A stretch of DNA of 7,465 nt, taken from contig CAMCQX010000069.1 in assembly GCA_945876985.1 (NCBI GenBank), positions 1 through 7,465 of the forward strand. The letters run 5' to 3'. This DNA comes from Chitinophaga pinensis (GTDB taxonomy: Bacteria; Bacteroidota; Bacteroidia; UKL13-3). The notes below the pieces were generated by a model. The model did not search any database. It was not told the DNA's origin and saw only the letters and a list, made by a program, of their open reading frames with translations. Made by a program: the position numbers and the translations under genes. This document shows positions 1-7,300 of this stretch, in pieces; position 1 is the first letter of the stretch, and each line of letters begins with the position of its first letter.

Positions 1-827
1 TTATGCGGACGAGGAGCAATTTCATTCACCAAAATATCGCCATTCAATGTAATGAACATTTCTACCGCAAAAACGCCTGGACTTTTAAATTGATTGATGG
101 TTTGAATGGCTACAAACTTTGCTTTTTCAGCCATTTGTTTGCTAATATCGGCTGGACTAAATAAATAGGTTACCAGATTGGCTTCAGGCTCAAACTCCAT
201 TTCTACTGCCTCATACGCAACAGTAGTCCCAAAAATATCTTGTGCTACAATGATCGAAATTTCTTTTTCACAAGGAATAAATGCTTCTAATAAACAAGGA
301 ACATCGTAAGGAATTAAGGAATTGTCGGCTAATATTGCTTGACTATTTAGTATGGTAACTCCTCTGCCATCGTATCCATCTTTGCGCGTTTTTGCAACAA
401 ATTTTTCAGTTTCTAATTTGATAATTGCTTCGTTCCATTCGCTCTTATTATTTACCAAAAAATAAGGTGCAGTTGGAACATGATGTTCGGTGTAATATTG
501 TTTTTGTAATCCTTTATCCTGAATAATTTGAAGCATCCTAGGCGATGGAATGATGGTTTTTCCTTCGTCTTCTAATTTTATTAAAGTTGCTGTATTTACA
601 TGTTCAATTTCAAAAGTAAGCACATCACTCATAGCAGCTAATTCCATTATTTTAGCTTCATCGGTTAGTGAACCTTCAATAAATTCATGTGCCAAATGGT
701 AACAAGGACAATCTTTTGAGTTTTCTAAAATATTTACATTTACATTTAATCGAAGTGCTTCTTCAATGAGCATTCGCCCAAGTTGACCACCACCTAAAAT
801 TCCAATTTTTTGTTTGAGTAAATTCAT
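1..827 (-). CDS. purK: 5-(carboxyamino)imidazole ribonucleotide synthase PurK, C-terminus cut by window edge
   Basis: This is an ATP-grasp enzyme of purine synthesis: it uses ATP and bicarbonate to convert AIR to N5-CAIR in the cytoplasm, and PurE then acts on the product. Translated from the ATG at 827-825, the frame is open to the window edge, giving 275 whole codons with no frameshift. Visible marks are the N-terminal Rossmann-like motif GILGGGQLGR (residues 9-18), the ATP-grasp segment FVAKTRKDGYDGRG (143-156), LLEAFIPCEKEISI after it, and FAVEMF then LVNEIAPRPH (ending at residue 275), where the metal and nucleotide ligands of the family lie. PurK proteins are usually about 350-390 residues, so roughly a quarter is missing beyond base 1. 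The start lies 13 bases after the bshA stop, so co-transcription with bshA is likely. The family call is secure; PurT, the other ATP-grasp in the pathway, fits the motifs less well. Confidence 0.95.
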   Translation of the reverse strand, partial: MNLLKQKIGILGGGQLGRMLIEEALRLNVNVNILENSKDCPCYHLAHEFIEGSLTDEAKIMELAAMSDVLTFEIEHVNTATLIKLEDEGKTIIPSPRMLQIIQDKGLQKQYYTEHHVPTAPYFLVNNKSEWNEAIIKLETEKFVAKTRKDGYDGRGVTILNSQAILADNSLIPYDVPCLLEAFIPCEKEISIIVAQDIFGTTVAYEAVEMEFEPEANLVTYLFSPADISKQMAEKAKFVAIQTINQFKSPGVFAVEMFITLNGDILVNEIAPRPH

Positions 828-840
828 CGAATTGCTTTTT

Positions 841-1974
841 TTATTTAGTTTGCTCGCTTAAAATTTTCATATAAAAACTTTCGTATATAGGAACTATATT
901 ATTGATATCAAATTCCAAAGCACGGGCTAAAGCATTTGCTTTAAATTGATGTAATCGTTCCTCATTTTCTAAAATATAAATTCCTTTTGCAGCCATTTCA
1001 TCTACATTACCAACTTCTGCCATAAATCCAGAAATTCCGTTTTGAATTAACTCAGGAATTCCACCTGCGTTACTGGCAATTACTGGAACTTGACAAGCCA
1101 TTGCTTCTAGTGCAGAAAGTCCAAAACTTTCAGTTTCACTGGGCATCAAAAACAAATCGCAAACACTTAAAATTTCTTCTACAGGATTTTGTTTTCCTAA
1201 AAACATAATGCTTTCGCATAAATTCAATTCCCTGCTCAGCATTTCAGCATGATGACGTTCTGGACCATCGCCAACTAACAGTAATTTTGACGGAATTTTC
1301 TCTCTTATTTTTCCAAATATTTTTATCACATCTTCTACTCTTTTAACTTTTCTAAAATTAGAAGTATGAACAATTAATTTTTCATTTTGCGGGGCAATGG
1401 CTTTTTTAAAATGTTCTTTTGCTTGTTTTTGAAAACGTGATACATCAATAAAATTTGGAATGACTTCTATGTGTTTTTTTGTTTTAAAATGGATGTATGT
1501 ATCTTGTTTCAACGAATCGGAAACGGAAGTAACCCCATCTGATTGATTAATGGAATAAGTAACCACAGGTTCAAACGATGAATCTTTTCCAACCAAGGTA
1601 ATATCGGTTCCGTGTAAAGTAGTAATTACAGGAATGTTGATGCCTTCAGTAGCCAAAATTAATTTAGCCATAATAGCTGCCGAAGCATGTGGAATGGCAT
1701 AATGAACATGAAGAATATCTAATTTTTCAAATTTTACTACATCTACCAAAGTGCTTGCTAATGAAGTTTCGTAAGGAGGAAAATCAAACAATGGATAAGT
1801 ACTCACATTTACTTCATGGTAAAAAATATTACTCATAAATGAGTCGAGCCTTGCAGGTTGTTTATAAGCTATAAAATGCACTTGATGACCTCTTTGTGCT
1901 AATGCTTTTCCTAGTTCAGTAGCCACTACTCCACTACCACCATAGGTTGGATAACACACAATTCCTATTTTCAT
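841..1974 (-). CDS. bshA: N-acetyl-alpha-D-glucosaminyl L-malate synthase BshA (bacillithiol synthesis)
   Basis: This is a 377-residue GT-B glycosyltransferase of family GT4. BshA joins GlcNAc from UDP-GlcNAc to L-malate, the first step of bacillithiol, a low-molecular-weight thiol used by Bacillota and many Bacteroidota. The protein opens with MKIGIVCYPTYGGSGVVATE, with the glycine-rich loop at 12-15. It continues with HVHYAIPHASAA (89-100), TTLHGTDIT (118-126), SDGVTSVSDSLK (145-156), IPNFID (172-177) and HTSNFRKVKRVEDV (203-216). The donor-site segment SETESFGLSALEAM carries the EX7E pair E282/E290. The YGGSGVVATELG start and the HYAIPHASAA segment are what separate BshA from generic GT4 enzymes. 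Length matches the family (about 375-380). The ATG at 1974 is the natural start because the motif begins at residue 2. The later bacillithiol genes bshB and bshC are not in the window. Confidence 0.95.
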   Translation of the reverse strand: MKIGIVCYPTYGGSGVVATELGKALAQRGHQVHFIAYKQPARLDSFMSNIFYHEVNVSTYPLFDFPPYETSLASTLVDVVKFEKLDILHVHYAIPHASAAIMAKLILATEGINIPVITTLHGTDITLVGKDSSFEPVVTYSINQSDGVTSVSDSLKQDTYIHFKTKKHIEVIPNFIDVSRFQKQAKEHFKKAIAPQNEKLIVHTSNFRKVKRVEDVIKIFGKIREKIPSKLLLVGDGPERHHAEMLSRELNLCESIMFLGKQNPVEEILSVCDLFLMPSETESFGLSALEAMACQVPVIASNAGGIPELIQNGISGFMAEVGNVDEMAAKGIYILENEERLHQFKANALARALEFDINNIVPIYESFYMKILSEQTK

Positions 1975-2006
1975 TTAGTTTATTTACTGGATAAATTTTG
2001 AAAGCA

Positions 2007-2015
2007 CAAATGTTA
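2007..2015 (-). promoter_or_regulatory. Weak candidate -7 element upstream of bshA
   Basis: The 137 bases between the terminator and bshA must hold the bshA-purK promoter if that pair has its own. The best match to the Bacteroidota -7 box TAnnTTTG on the minus strand is TAACATTTG, with one extra base between TA and TTTG, lying 33 bases before the bshA ATG. I see no convincing -33 TTG at the right distance, so this is only a candidate. The remainder of the spacer is plain A/T-rich sequence apart from the palindrome at 2058-2075. Confidence 0.25.
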
Positions 2016-2057
2016 GTGTTTTGTTTTATTATTTGAAATTATTTTATTGATTTTACT

Positions 2058-2075
2058 CTGTTAATTTATAAACAG
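2058..2075. repeat. Imperfect 18-base palindrome in the bshA upstream region
   Basis: The sequence ctgttaatttataaacag has perfect outer arms CTGTT/AACAG and seven of nine symmetric pairs overall, with an A/T-rich centre. It sits about 84 bases upstream of the bshA start and 37 bases past the terminator. It could be an operator for a dimeric regulator or chance symmetry in A/T-rich DNA. It is too weak and lacks the T-run needed for a terminator. Confidence 0.25.
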
Positions 2076-2111
2076 CTAAATGGTAGACTTTTATTTGTAA
2101 ATAAATAAAAC

Positions 2112-2146
2112 AAAAAAACCAACTTATATTTGAAGTTGGTTTTTTT
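2112..2146 (-). terminator. Intrinsic terminator after the response regulator gene (symmetric, could act both ways)
   Basis: This is a perfect 14-bp inverted repeat, with arms 2112-2125 and 2133-2146 and a 7-base loop. Its core is CCAACTT/AAGTTGG, extended by seven A:T pairs. On the minus strand the stem is followed by the T-run that closes the repeat and then more T-rich sequence, the classic rho-independent layout. It begins 7 bases after the TAA of the response regulator (2156-2154), so it ends the porU/pspC/HK/RR group and insulates bshA. The A-run and T-run on the two sides make it able to work on the plus strand too, although no plus-strand gene is visible to need it. Confidence 0.9.
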
Positions 2147-2153
2147 AATTTTT

Positions 2154-2864
2154 TTAGGCAACTACTGCTGCTTGTTCCACAAATTTATATCCTATTCCTC
2201 TTGATGAGTGAAGGAAAACTGGATTTTTAGGATCTTTTTCAAAGTATTTGCGTAAGCTAAGCATAAAATTATCAACTGTTCTGGTATTAGGAATTACATT
2301 ATAATCCCATACTACTTTTAAAATATGTTCTCTACTTACCACTGAATTTTTATTTTCAATTAAAAGTTTAAGCAACAATGTTTCTTTTTTTGTTAATTCA
2401 ATTATTCCATCTGTTCCTTTTGCTTGGTGGCTATCAAAATTTATCCAATTTTCTCCAAAATTAAAAATTACGGGAAGTGCTTTCTCAGACGACCTAATTT
2501 TATCTCTTTTTATTAACAATTTTTTGATACGTAGCAAAAGCTCTTCTAAATCAAAAGGCTTTGTTAAAAAATCATCACCCCCTTTTTTCAAACCTTCAAT
2601 TCTTTCTGCCGGAGTACTTTTAGCCGATAAAAATAAAATTGGAATATTTTGATCGTGAAGCCTAATATTTTCGCAAACCATGTAACCATCCATTTCGGGT
2701 AACATAATGTCAAGAACTACTAAATCAAATTTACGTTCTCTAAAAGCATCTATGGCTTTTTTACCATCGCCCACGGCAATAACTCGGTAGTTTTCAAGTT
2801 CTAAATTAAGTTTAAGTGCGTGTTGAAGATTTTCTTCATCTTCTACCAATAGTACATTATTCAT
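2154..2864 (-). CDS. OmpR/PhoB-family response regulator
   Basis: This 236-residue cytoplasmic transcription factor is the likely partner of the kinase encoded just before it. The receiver domain (about 1-118) has the acidic pair E8/D9, phospho-acceptor D52 in VVLDIMLPEMDG, switch residue S80 and conserved K102 in LTKPFD. All the residues needed for phosphorylation are present, so it should be a working phospho-switch. The C-terminal winged helix (about 133-229) has the trans-activation/recognition features of the OmpR group: LTKKETLLLKLLIEN, SREHILKVVW, the recognition-helix stretch NTRTVDNFMLSLRKYF and the wing SSRGIGYKF (221-228 region). The ATG at 2864 gives the standard start MNNVLLVEDEE. 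The gap to the kinase stop is 34 bases. It resembles RprY-like Bacteroidota regulators, but I cannot assign a named orthologue. It is not PorX, which carries a PglZ domain instead of a DNA-binding one. Confidence 0.95.
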   Translation of the reverse strand: MNNVLLVEDEENLQHALKLNLELENYRVIAVGDGKKAIDAFRERKFDLVVLDIMLPEMDGYMVCENIRLHDQNIPILFLSAKSTPAERIEGLKKGGDDFLTKPFDLEELLLRIKKLLIKRDKIRSSEKALPVIFNFGENWINFDSHQAKGTDGIIELTKKETLLLKLLIENKNSVVSREHILKVVWDYNVIPNTRTVDNFMLSLRKYFEKDPKNPVFLHSSRGIGYKFVEQAAVVA

Positions 2865-2898
2865 AGTAATTTTTTTTAGTTATTAGATATCATTGGTA

Positions 2899-4035
2899 TT
2901 ATACGTTAAAACTTACTTCAAAGTTTGTTCCATTAGGATGATTGTTTTTCACCTCAATGGTTGCATAATGAATATTCACTAATTTTTTTACTATAAATAA
3001 CCCAAGTCCTGTTCCTTTTGTTTTGCGAGTTTGTTCTTCACCAACTCTATAAAATTTATCAAAAAGCCTTTGTTTATCATCGTCTGCAATGCCTATGCCT
3101 AAATCAGAAATACTTATAATTACATGTTTATTATCCGACTTTAAAAGAATTGTAATGTTTTGGTCAGAATACTTTTCCGCATTAGTTAATAAATTAATTA
3201 CAATGGTTTCAATGGCAAATTCATCAGCAGTAATGAACACTTGATGTTCTATATTTTTAATAATTCTTTCTTGTAAATTTCTTGGTTCAGCATATTGATC
3301 AATTATTTTATGAAGCAATTCACTTAAGTTTATTTGAGTCATTAATGGTTCATAATGATTTGTTTCTAATTGTGCTGAAAGCAATAAGTTTTCAACTAAA
3401 ACCCTCAATCTATTGGTATCGTTAATGGAATTTTTTAAAATAGTATGTTGCTGTTCTTTGTCTAAATCGCGCTTCAATAATGTTTCTAAATATAGTTTTA
3501 CAGATGCAATTGGTGTTTTTAATTCGTGAGTAACTGATAATAAGAAATTATTCTGTTGTAGATTTAGTTTGATACTTTTTTCAAAAGTTCTATAAACCCA
3601 TAATATTCCCCAAAACAATAAAATTATCATCACGATTCCTTCGGTTGCATACATCCATTTTTTCTTTGAAAGCTTAATGTTTGCAGCATCTATTTGTTTT
3701 TGTAGTTTAACGTAAGCTTCTTCTTTAGGCCTAATCAAATAGCCGTTAAATGGATTGATGGTGTCAACATATACTAATTCTAAAGTATTGTAATTCTTTT
3801 TAAAATATCTATTTAACTGAGCAGTATCTATAAAATTGTCTTGTCTTATTTCTTCACCAATATCTGTTGATGCTTTGTAACATAATATTTCATCAGCTTG
3901 GGTATTTAAACTGCTTTTTTCTTTTTCAAGTACGTTAATTGTAATGCTATTTCTAAAATGTTCAAAACCCCACCAACTAAAAGCGGCAATGATATAAATA
4001 GATAAAAAAACGAAAATTAAACGAGGTTTATTCAT
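2899..4035 (-). CDS. Membrane sensor histidine kinase
   Basis: This is an inner-membrane HisKA/HATPase_c kinase, the likely phosphodonor of the adjacent response regulator. From the ATG at 4035 it has 378 residues: TM1 at about 5-27, a periplasmic domain of roughly 100 residues with no recognised fold, and TM2 at about 127-148. Next comes the H-box SVTHELKTPIASVKLYLE with H170. The ATPase domain has N-box INLLTNAEKYS (N281/N285), G1 DLGIGIA (D311, G313, G315), F-box LFDKFYRV and G2 GTGLGLFIVKKLV. No HAMP or PAS domain is evident. An in-frame TTG at 4083 would add 16 residues (total 394) and overlap pspC by 11 bases. I prefer the ATG because it places a short basic leader (MNKPR) directly before TM1, but the TTG start is not excluded. 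The sensed signal is unknown. Confidence 0.93.
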   Translation of the reverse strand: MNKPRLIFVFLSIYIIAAFSWWGFEHFRNSITINVLEKEKSSLNTQADEILCYKASTDIGEEIRQDNFIDTAQLNRYFKKNYNTLELVYVDTINPFNGYLIRPKEEAYVKLQKQIDAANIKLSKKKWMYATEGIVMIILLFWGILWVYRTFEKSIKLNLQQNNFLLSVTHELKTPIASVKLYLETLLKRDLDKEQQHTILKNSINDTNRLRVLVENLLLSAQLETNHYEPLMTQINLSELLHKIIDQYAEPRNLQERIIKNIEHQVFITADEFAIETIVINLLTNAEKYSDQNITILLKSDNKHVIISISDLGIGIADDDKQRLFDKFYRVGEEQTRKTKGTGLGLFIVKKLVNIHYATIEVKNNHPNGTNFEVSFNV

Positions 4036-4072
4036 TCTGTAAGAAAATTTATAAGAAAATAAAAAGAATTTT

Positions 4073-4291
4073 TTAAAGTTCAAATGAACTTTTACGCTTG
4101 GTACTAAAGTGTTTTTTTACACTTAACCAAAAGGCCAATATTAAATACACTAAAACCGGAGAAGCCGCAGTTATAAAGGATGTATAAATAAAATACATAC
4201 GAATAATATTTGAATTGATACCAAAGCGATTACCCAAGTATGCGCACACACCAAATATGTTTTTTTCTATATAGTATTTAAATTTTACCAT
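4073..4291 (-). CDS. Small PspC-domain membrane protein
   Basis: This 72-residue protein is almost entirely one PspC domain. Its visible marks are the IFGVCAYLGNRFGI segment (12-25), then NIIRMYFIYTSF, then a long hydrophobic stretch to about residue 58 ending in YLILAFWLSVKK and a basic tail. PspC proteins sit in the inner membrane and, in the phage-shock and related envelope-stress systems, sense or relay membrane damage. There is no PspA or PspB gene here. Instead pspC lies directly before a kinase/regulator pair (37 bases to the kinase ATG, or overlapping its alternative TTG start), which suggests it is an accessory sensor or partner for that kinase. The start is ATG at 4291, 60 bases past the porU stop. 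The domain call is firm; the role is inferred from context. Confidence 0.9.
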   Translation of the reverse strand: MVKFKYYIEKNIFGVCAYLGNRFGINSNIIRMYFIYTSFITAASPVLVYLILAFWLSVKKHFSTKRKSSFEL

Positions 4292-4306
4292 GATTTTTTA
4301 ACCCTT

Positions 4307-4314
4307 CAAATATA
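4307..4314 (-). promoter_or_regulatory. Candidate Bacteroidota-type -7 box upstream of pspC
   Basis: On the minus strand TATATTTG matches the Bacteroidota primary-sigma -7 consensus TAnnTTTG exactly, and lies in the 60-base gap between porU and pspC. The nearest -33-like TTG trinucleotides (4332-4330 and 4328-4326) are 15 and 11 bases upstream, closer than usual, so the second element is weak. If used, transcription would begin only about ten bases before the pspC ATG, giving a very short leader. It would let pspC-HK-RR be expressed apart from porU. Confidence 0.45.
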
Positions 4315-4351
4315 AAAATATTGTTCAATCAATAAGTATTTATTTAATAAT

Positions 4352-7300
4352 TTAATTTAAAACTACTAATTTCTGAAATGCTTCTTCGGTTTTTCCCTGC
4401 GATTTTATTTTCACTTTATAAATATAAACACCTTTACCAATTGCATCGCCATAGTCATCACGCCCGTCCCATTCTATATCGCTAAAATGACTGGTAGCAG
4501 CTACTATATCTTTTTGTAACGACTTTACTAATTTACCATTTACTGTAAATATTTGAACTAATACTTGTAGGTCTTGTCCTGCTTTATTATGATCAAAATG
4601 AAAGGAAGTTTTAGTGGTAAAAGGATTTGGATAATTCAATACATTTTGCAATGCAATTTTACTGTCATTTGCTACTATAAATTCTATTTCAGCTTCACCT
4701 ACATTATTAAAAATATCATAGGCCTGAAACTTTATTTTATTTAATCCCAATGGCAAATTTTTATAATTATAATTGACTATTCCACTTTGAAAAGTATTTA
4801 AGTTCGATCGATAAAAATCGTTCATAATAATAGTATTGGTATTTTCCTTATTCATTACGGCATTTAAGTCGCGGCCTACACCTCGGCTGGTAGTGTTTAT
4901 TCCATTTTCATCATATATTTTAGCAATGAACAATGAATTTTCAGGAACCAATCCACCAAAGGCAAACTTTTCATCATTCATGTATAATTTTATTTCTGGT
5001 CCTTTATTATCTACCCAAACTGAATCAGAAGTTCCCCCAATTAATGCTTTTCCTTCGTATCCACTAGCGTCTGTTGTATCGTTATTGGCATAATAACTTA
5101 TTTTACCATAACCATATTTATAATCAATATCTTTTGGAACTATAAAACTAAATGTGAAAACACCATTTGTGACCGTTGCGGAGCCTTTGTAAATGATATT
5201 ATTTTGTAATTTAAAACTTGAAAGACTTACCGGTTTTTCTAAATCCACTATTGGATATTCCGACTCTTTATCAAATACAGTTGGGTAAACTATTCCGTTA
5301 AAATTACTCATTAAATTATTGTTTTCGTCTAATACATTTCCCGAAATGGTAACCTTACTTAATGCTTTAATGGTATCATTAAATATACTGATAGATTTAT
5401 TGTTGATAGTTGTAGTTTTTACATTGTATTTTGGCAATGCCAATTGTAACATGGGATCGCCTAATAAAGTAAAGTTTCTTGTATTGCCTTCGGCATATAA
5501 ATTTTTGGTTTGCATAATTAATTCACCAAAAGTTTTAGGTTTTAAAATGGCGCCAGAATCTAATCCTAATTGGCTATTAAATTTGTTATTTAAAGCATCA
5601 TTACTGCTTGAATATACTAATCTTACAGTGGTAAATAATGCAATTGGTCCTCCATTTGGATTAATTAAAGCTAATTCTCCAGCGGCTAATCTAGTTGGGT
5701 CGTCAAACCTACTGAATTCGCAAGTGGCAGTCATTAATAAAGGCATGTTTTCTTTTACATTCCAAGCGTTTATTTCATCTACGTTCAAAATCCTTCTTGC
5801 ACTCCAACCTACTTCACCACCATGGCCAATGTAATTGATAACTAAACTGCCTTTATTTACAGCATTATTTATGGCAGTATTTACCTGAGGAAATCTTTTT
5901 CCTCCTGCAGTTGCTAATGGTTCGTATGAATTAGCATATATTTTTTGAATATTGAATTTTTTGAATTTACTTAAGTAAGTATTATTCAAATATTCTGCAG
6001 TATTCATAAAGTCAATTTGGTATTCTGTCCATTCATCATCAGCTATAAAAGTAAATTTGTTTCTCCAATCTCCATAACTGCTTTTTGTTTCATAGTAAAT
6101 TACTTTATCTACAATACCTTTTGCTTGTTCAGCATTTACCACAGGGAATCTGCCAATGCCTAAATCCATTAAGTCTCCAGCGTTTCTAGTAATTGCAAAA
6201 TTTCCTTCATTGTCATCTAAACAAACAAAAAAATCATCGGTACAAAACGATCCTGGATCGGTGCTATTTACTTCTTCATAAGTTGGAATATAATTGGTAT
6301 TTACAAAACCTGTTTTTGTTTTACTAAAATTTCCTTTGTAATCGTAACTAGCTCTTCCCATTAAAGTAACATATTTTAGTTGCTCATTTGGTGAAGTATA
6401 TTTTTTATAAAACATACGCAGCATGTCTCTAATGGCTGTTACATCTTGACTTCCGCTGCTAAATTCATTGTATATATCTGTAACATTAATTACATGAATA
6501 TTCAATCCATTTTTTTGCTTATGGTAATCAGCTAATCGTTTTGCTTCACTTAAAAAATCGGTATGAGAAATAATAATTCCTTGTACAGCACCTAATCCAT
6601 GAATGTTTTGATTTGCTACTTTTCCAATGCTTATTGGTTTAATAAAATTAGAGTTATCAAAAGCCATGAACCAACGTAAACTATCGGCATTTGCTGCAAA
6701 ATTAAATTGGCTGTTTGCAGCATCAAAAACACCTTGAACGGAAAATATTTGAGTAGGATTACTTACATCCCAAATGCTTAAACTTCTAGTTGTAGAAAAA
6801 TTATATTGAGCAATATTGCCATTGCCATTTTTATCACTTAATAATATTTGCTTGCTCGCATTTTTTAAAAATGCCCTTGCATTGATGGTATAAAAATCTA
6901 ACCATCCATTAGCACCTTGCGCCACTGGTCCGGTATAAGAATAGTTAATATCAAATCGATTTGTATTGGGTTTAAATGTTAAAGTTTTATAGTCTAAATC
7001 GGCATAAATTCCATCGTAAGCCAATGACAAACCGGAGCAGGTATGGTTCAAATAAAATTGGTTATTGATGCTTACATCAAATCCGTTGGTTTGTGATGCT
7101 CTACCAGCAATATTTGATTGAAAAATAACATTTGCTGAAGTATCTAAATCGGAAATTATATTGGTAAATGTGCGCTGAGGTTGGCGGTTAAAATCCTCGC
7201 CATACCAGTTTCTTCCTGTTTTTACAAAATTGGTAAGGTCTTCTTCATGATGCACTAAAGCATCGTAAGAGGAAGTATTATAATTAGCGTTTGTAGCTGA

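Noticed and set aside
2154..2864. Response regulator as PorX, the known T9SS regulator
   Set aside because: PorX has a receiver plus PglZ domain and is about 500 residues. This protein is 236 residues with an OmpR-type winged helix.
2899..4035. Kinase as PorY
   Set aside because: The architecture (two TM segments, HisKA, HATPase_c) does not exclude it, but it is paired with an OmpR regulator and the sequence alone does not allow the name.
4315..4351. Terminator after porU
   Set aside because: Only short A/T-only symmetry (around TTATTAAATAA) is present, with no G/C-containing stem, so read-through into pspC remains possible.
4836..5093. 85-residue plus-strand open frame
   Set aside because: It lies wholly inside porU on the opposite strand, has no recognisable domain, and porU is clearly coding there; it is an antisense shadow.
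5319..5834. 171-residue plus-strand open frame
   Set aside because: It is antisense to the C25 catalytic region of porU, including the Cys and His motifs. The hydrophobic composition comes from reading the coding strand backwards.
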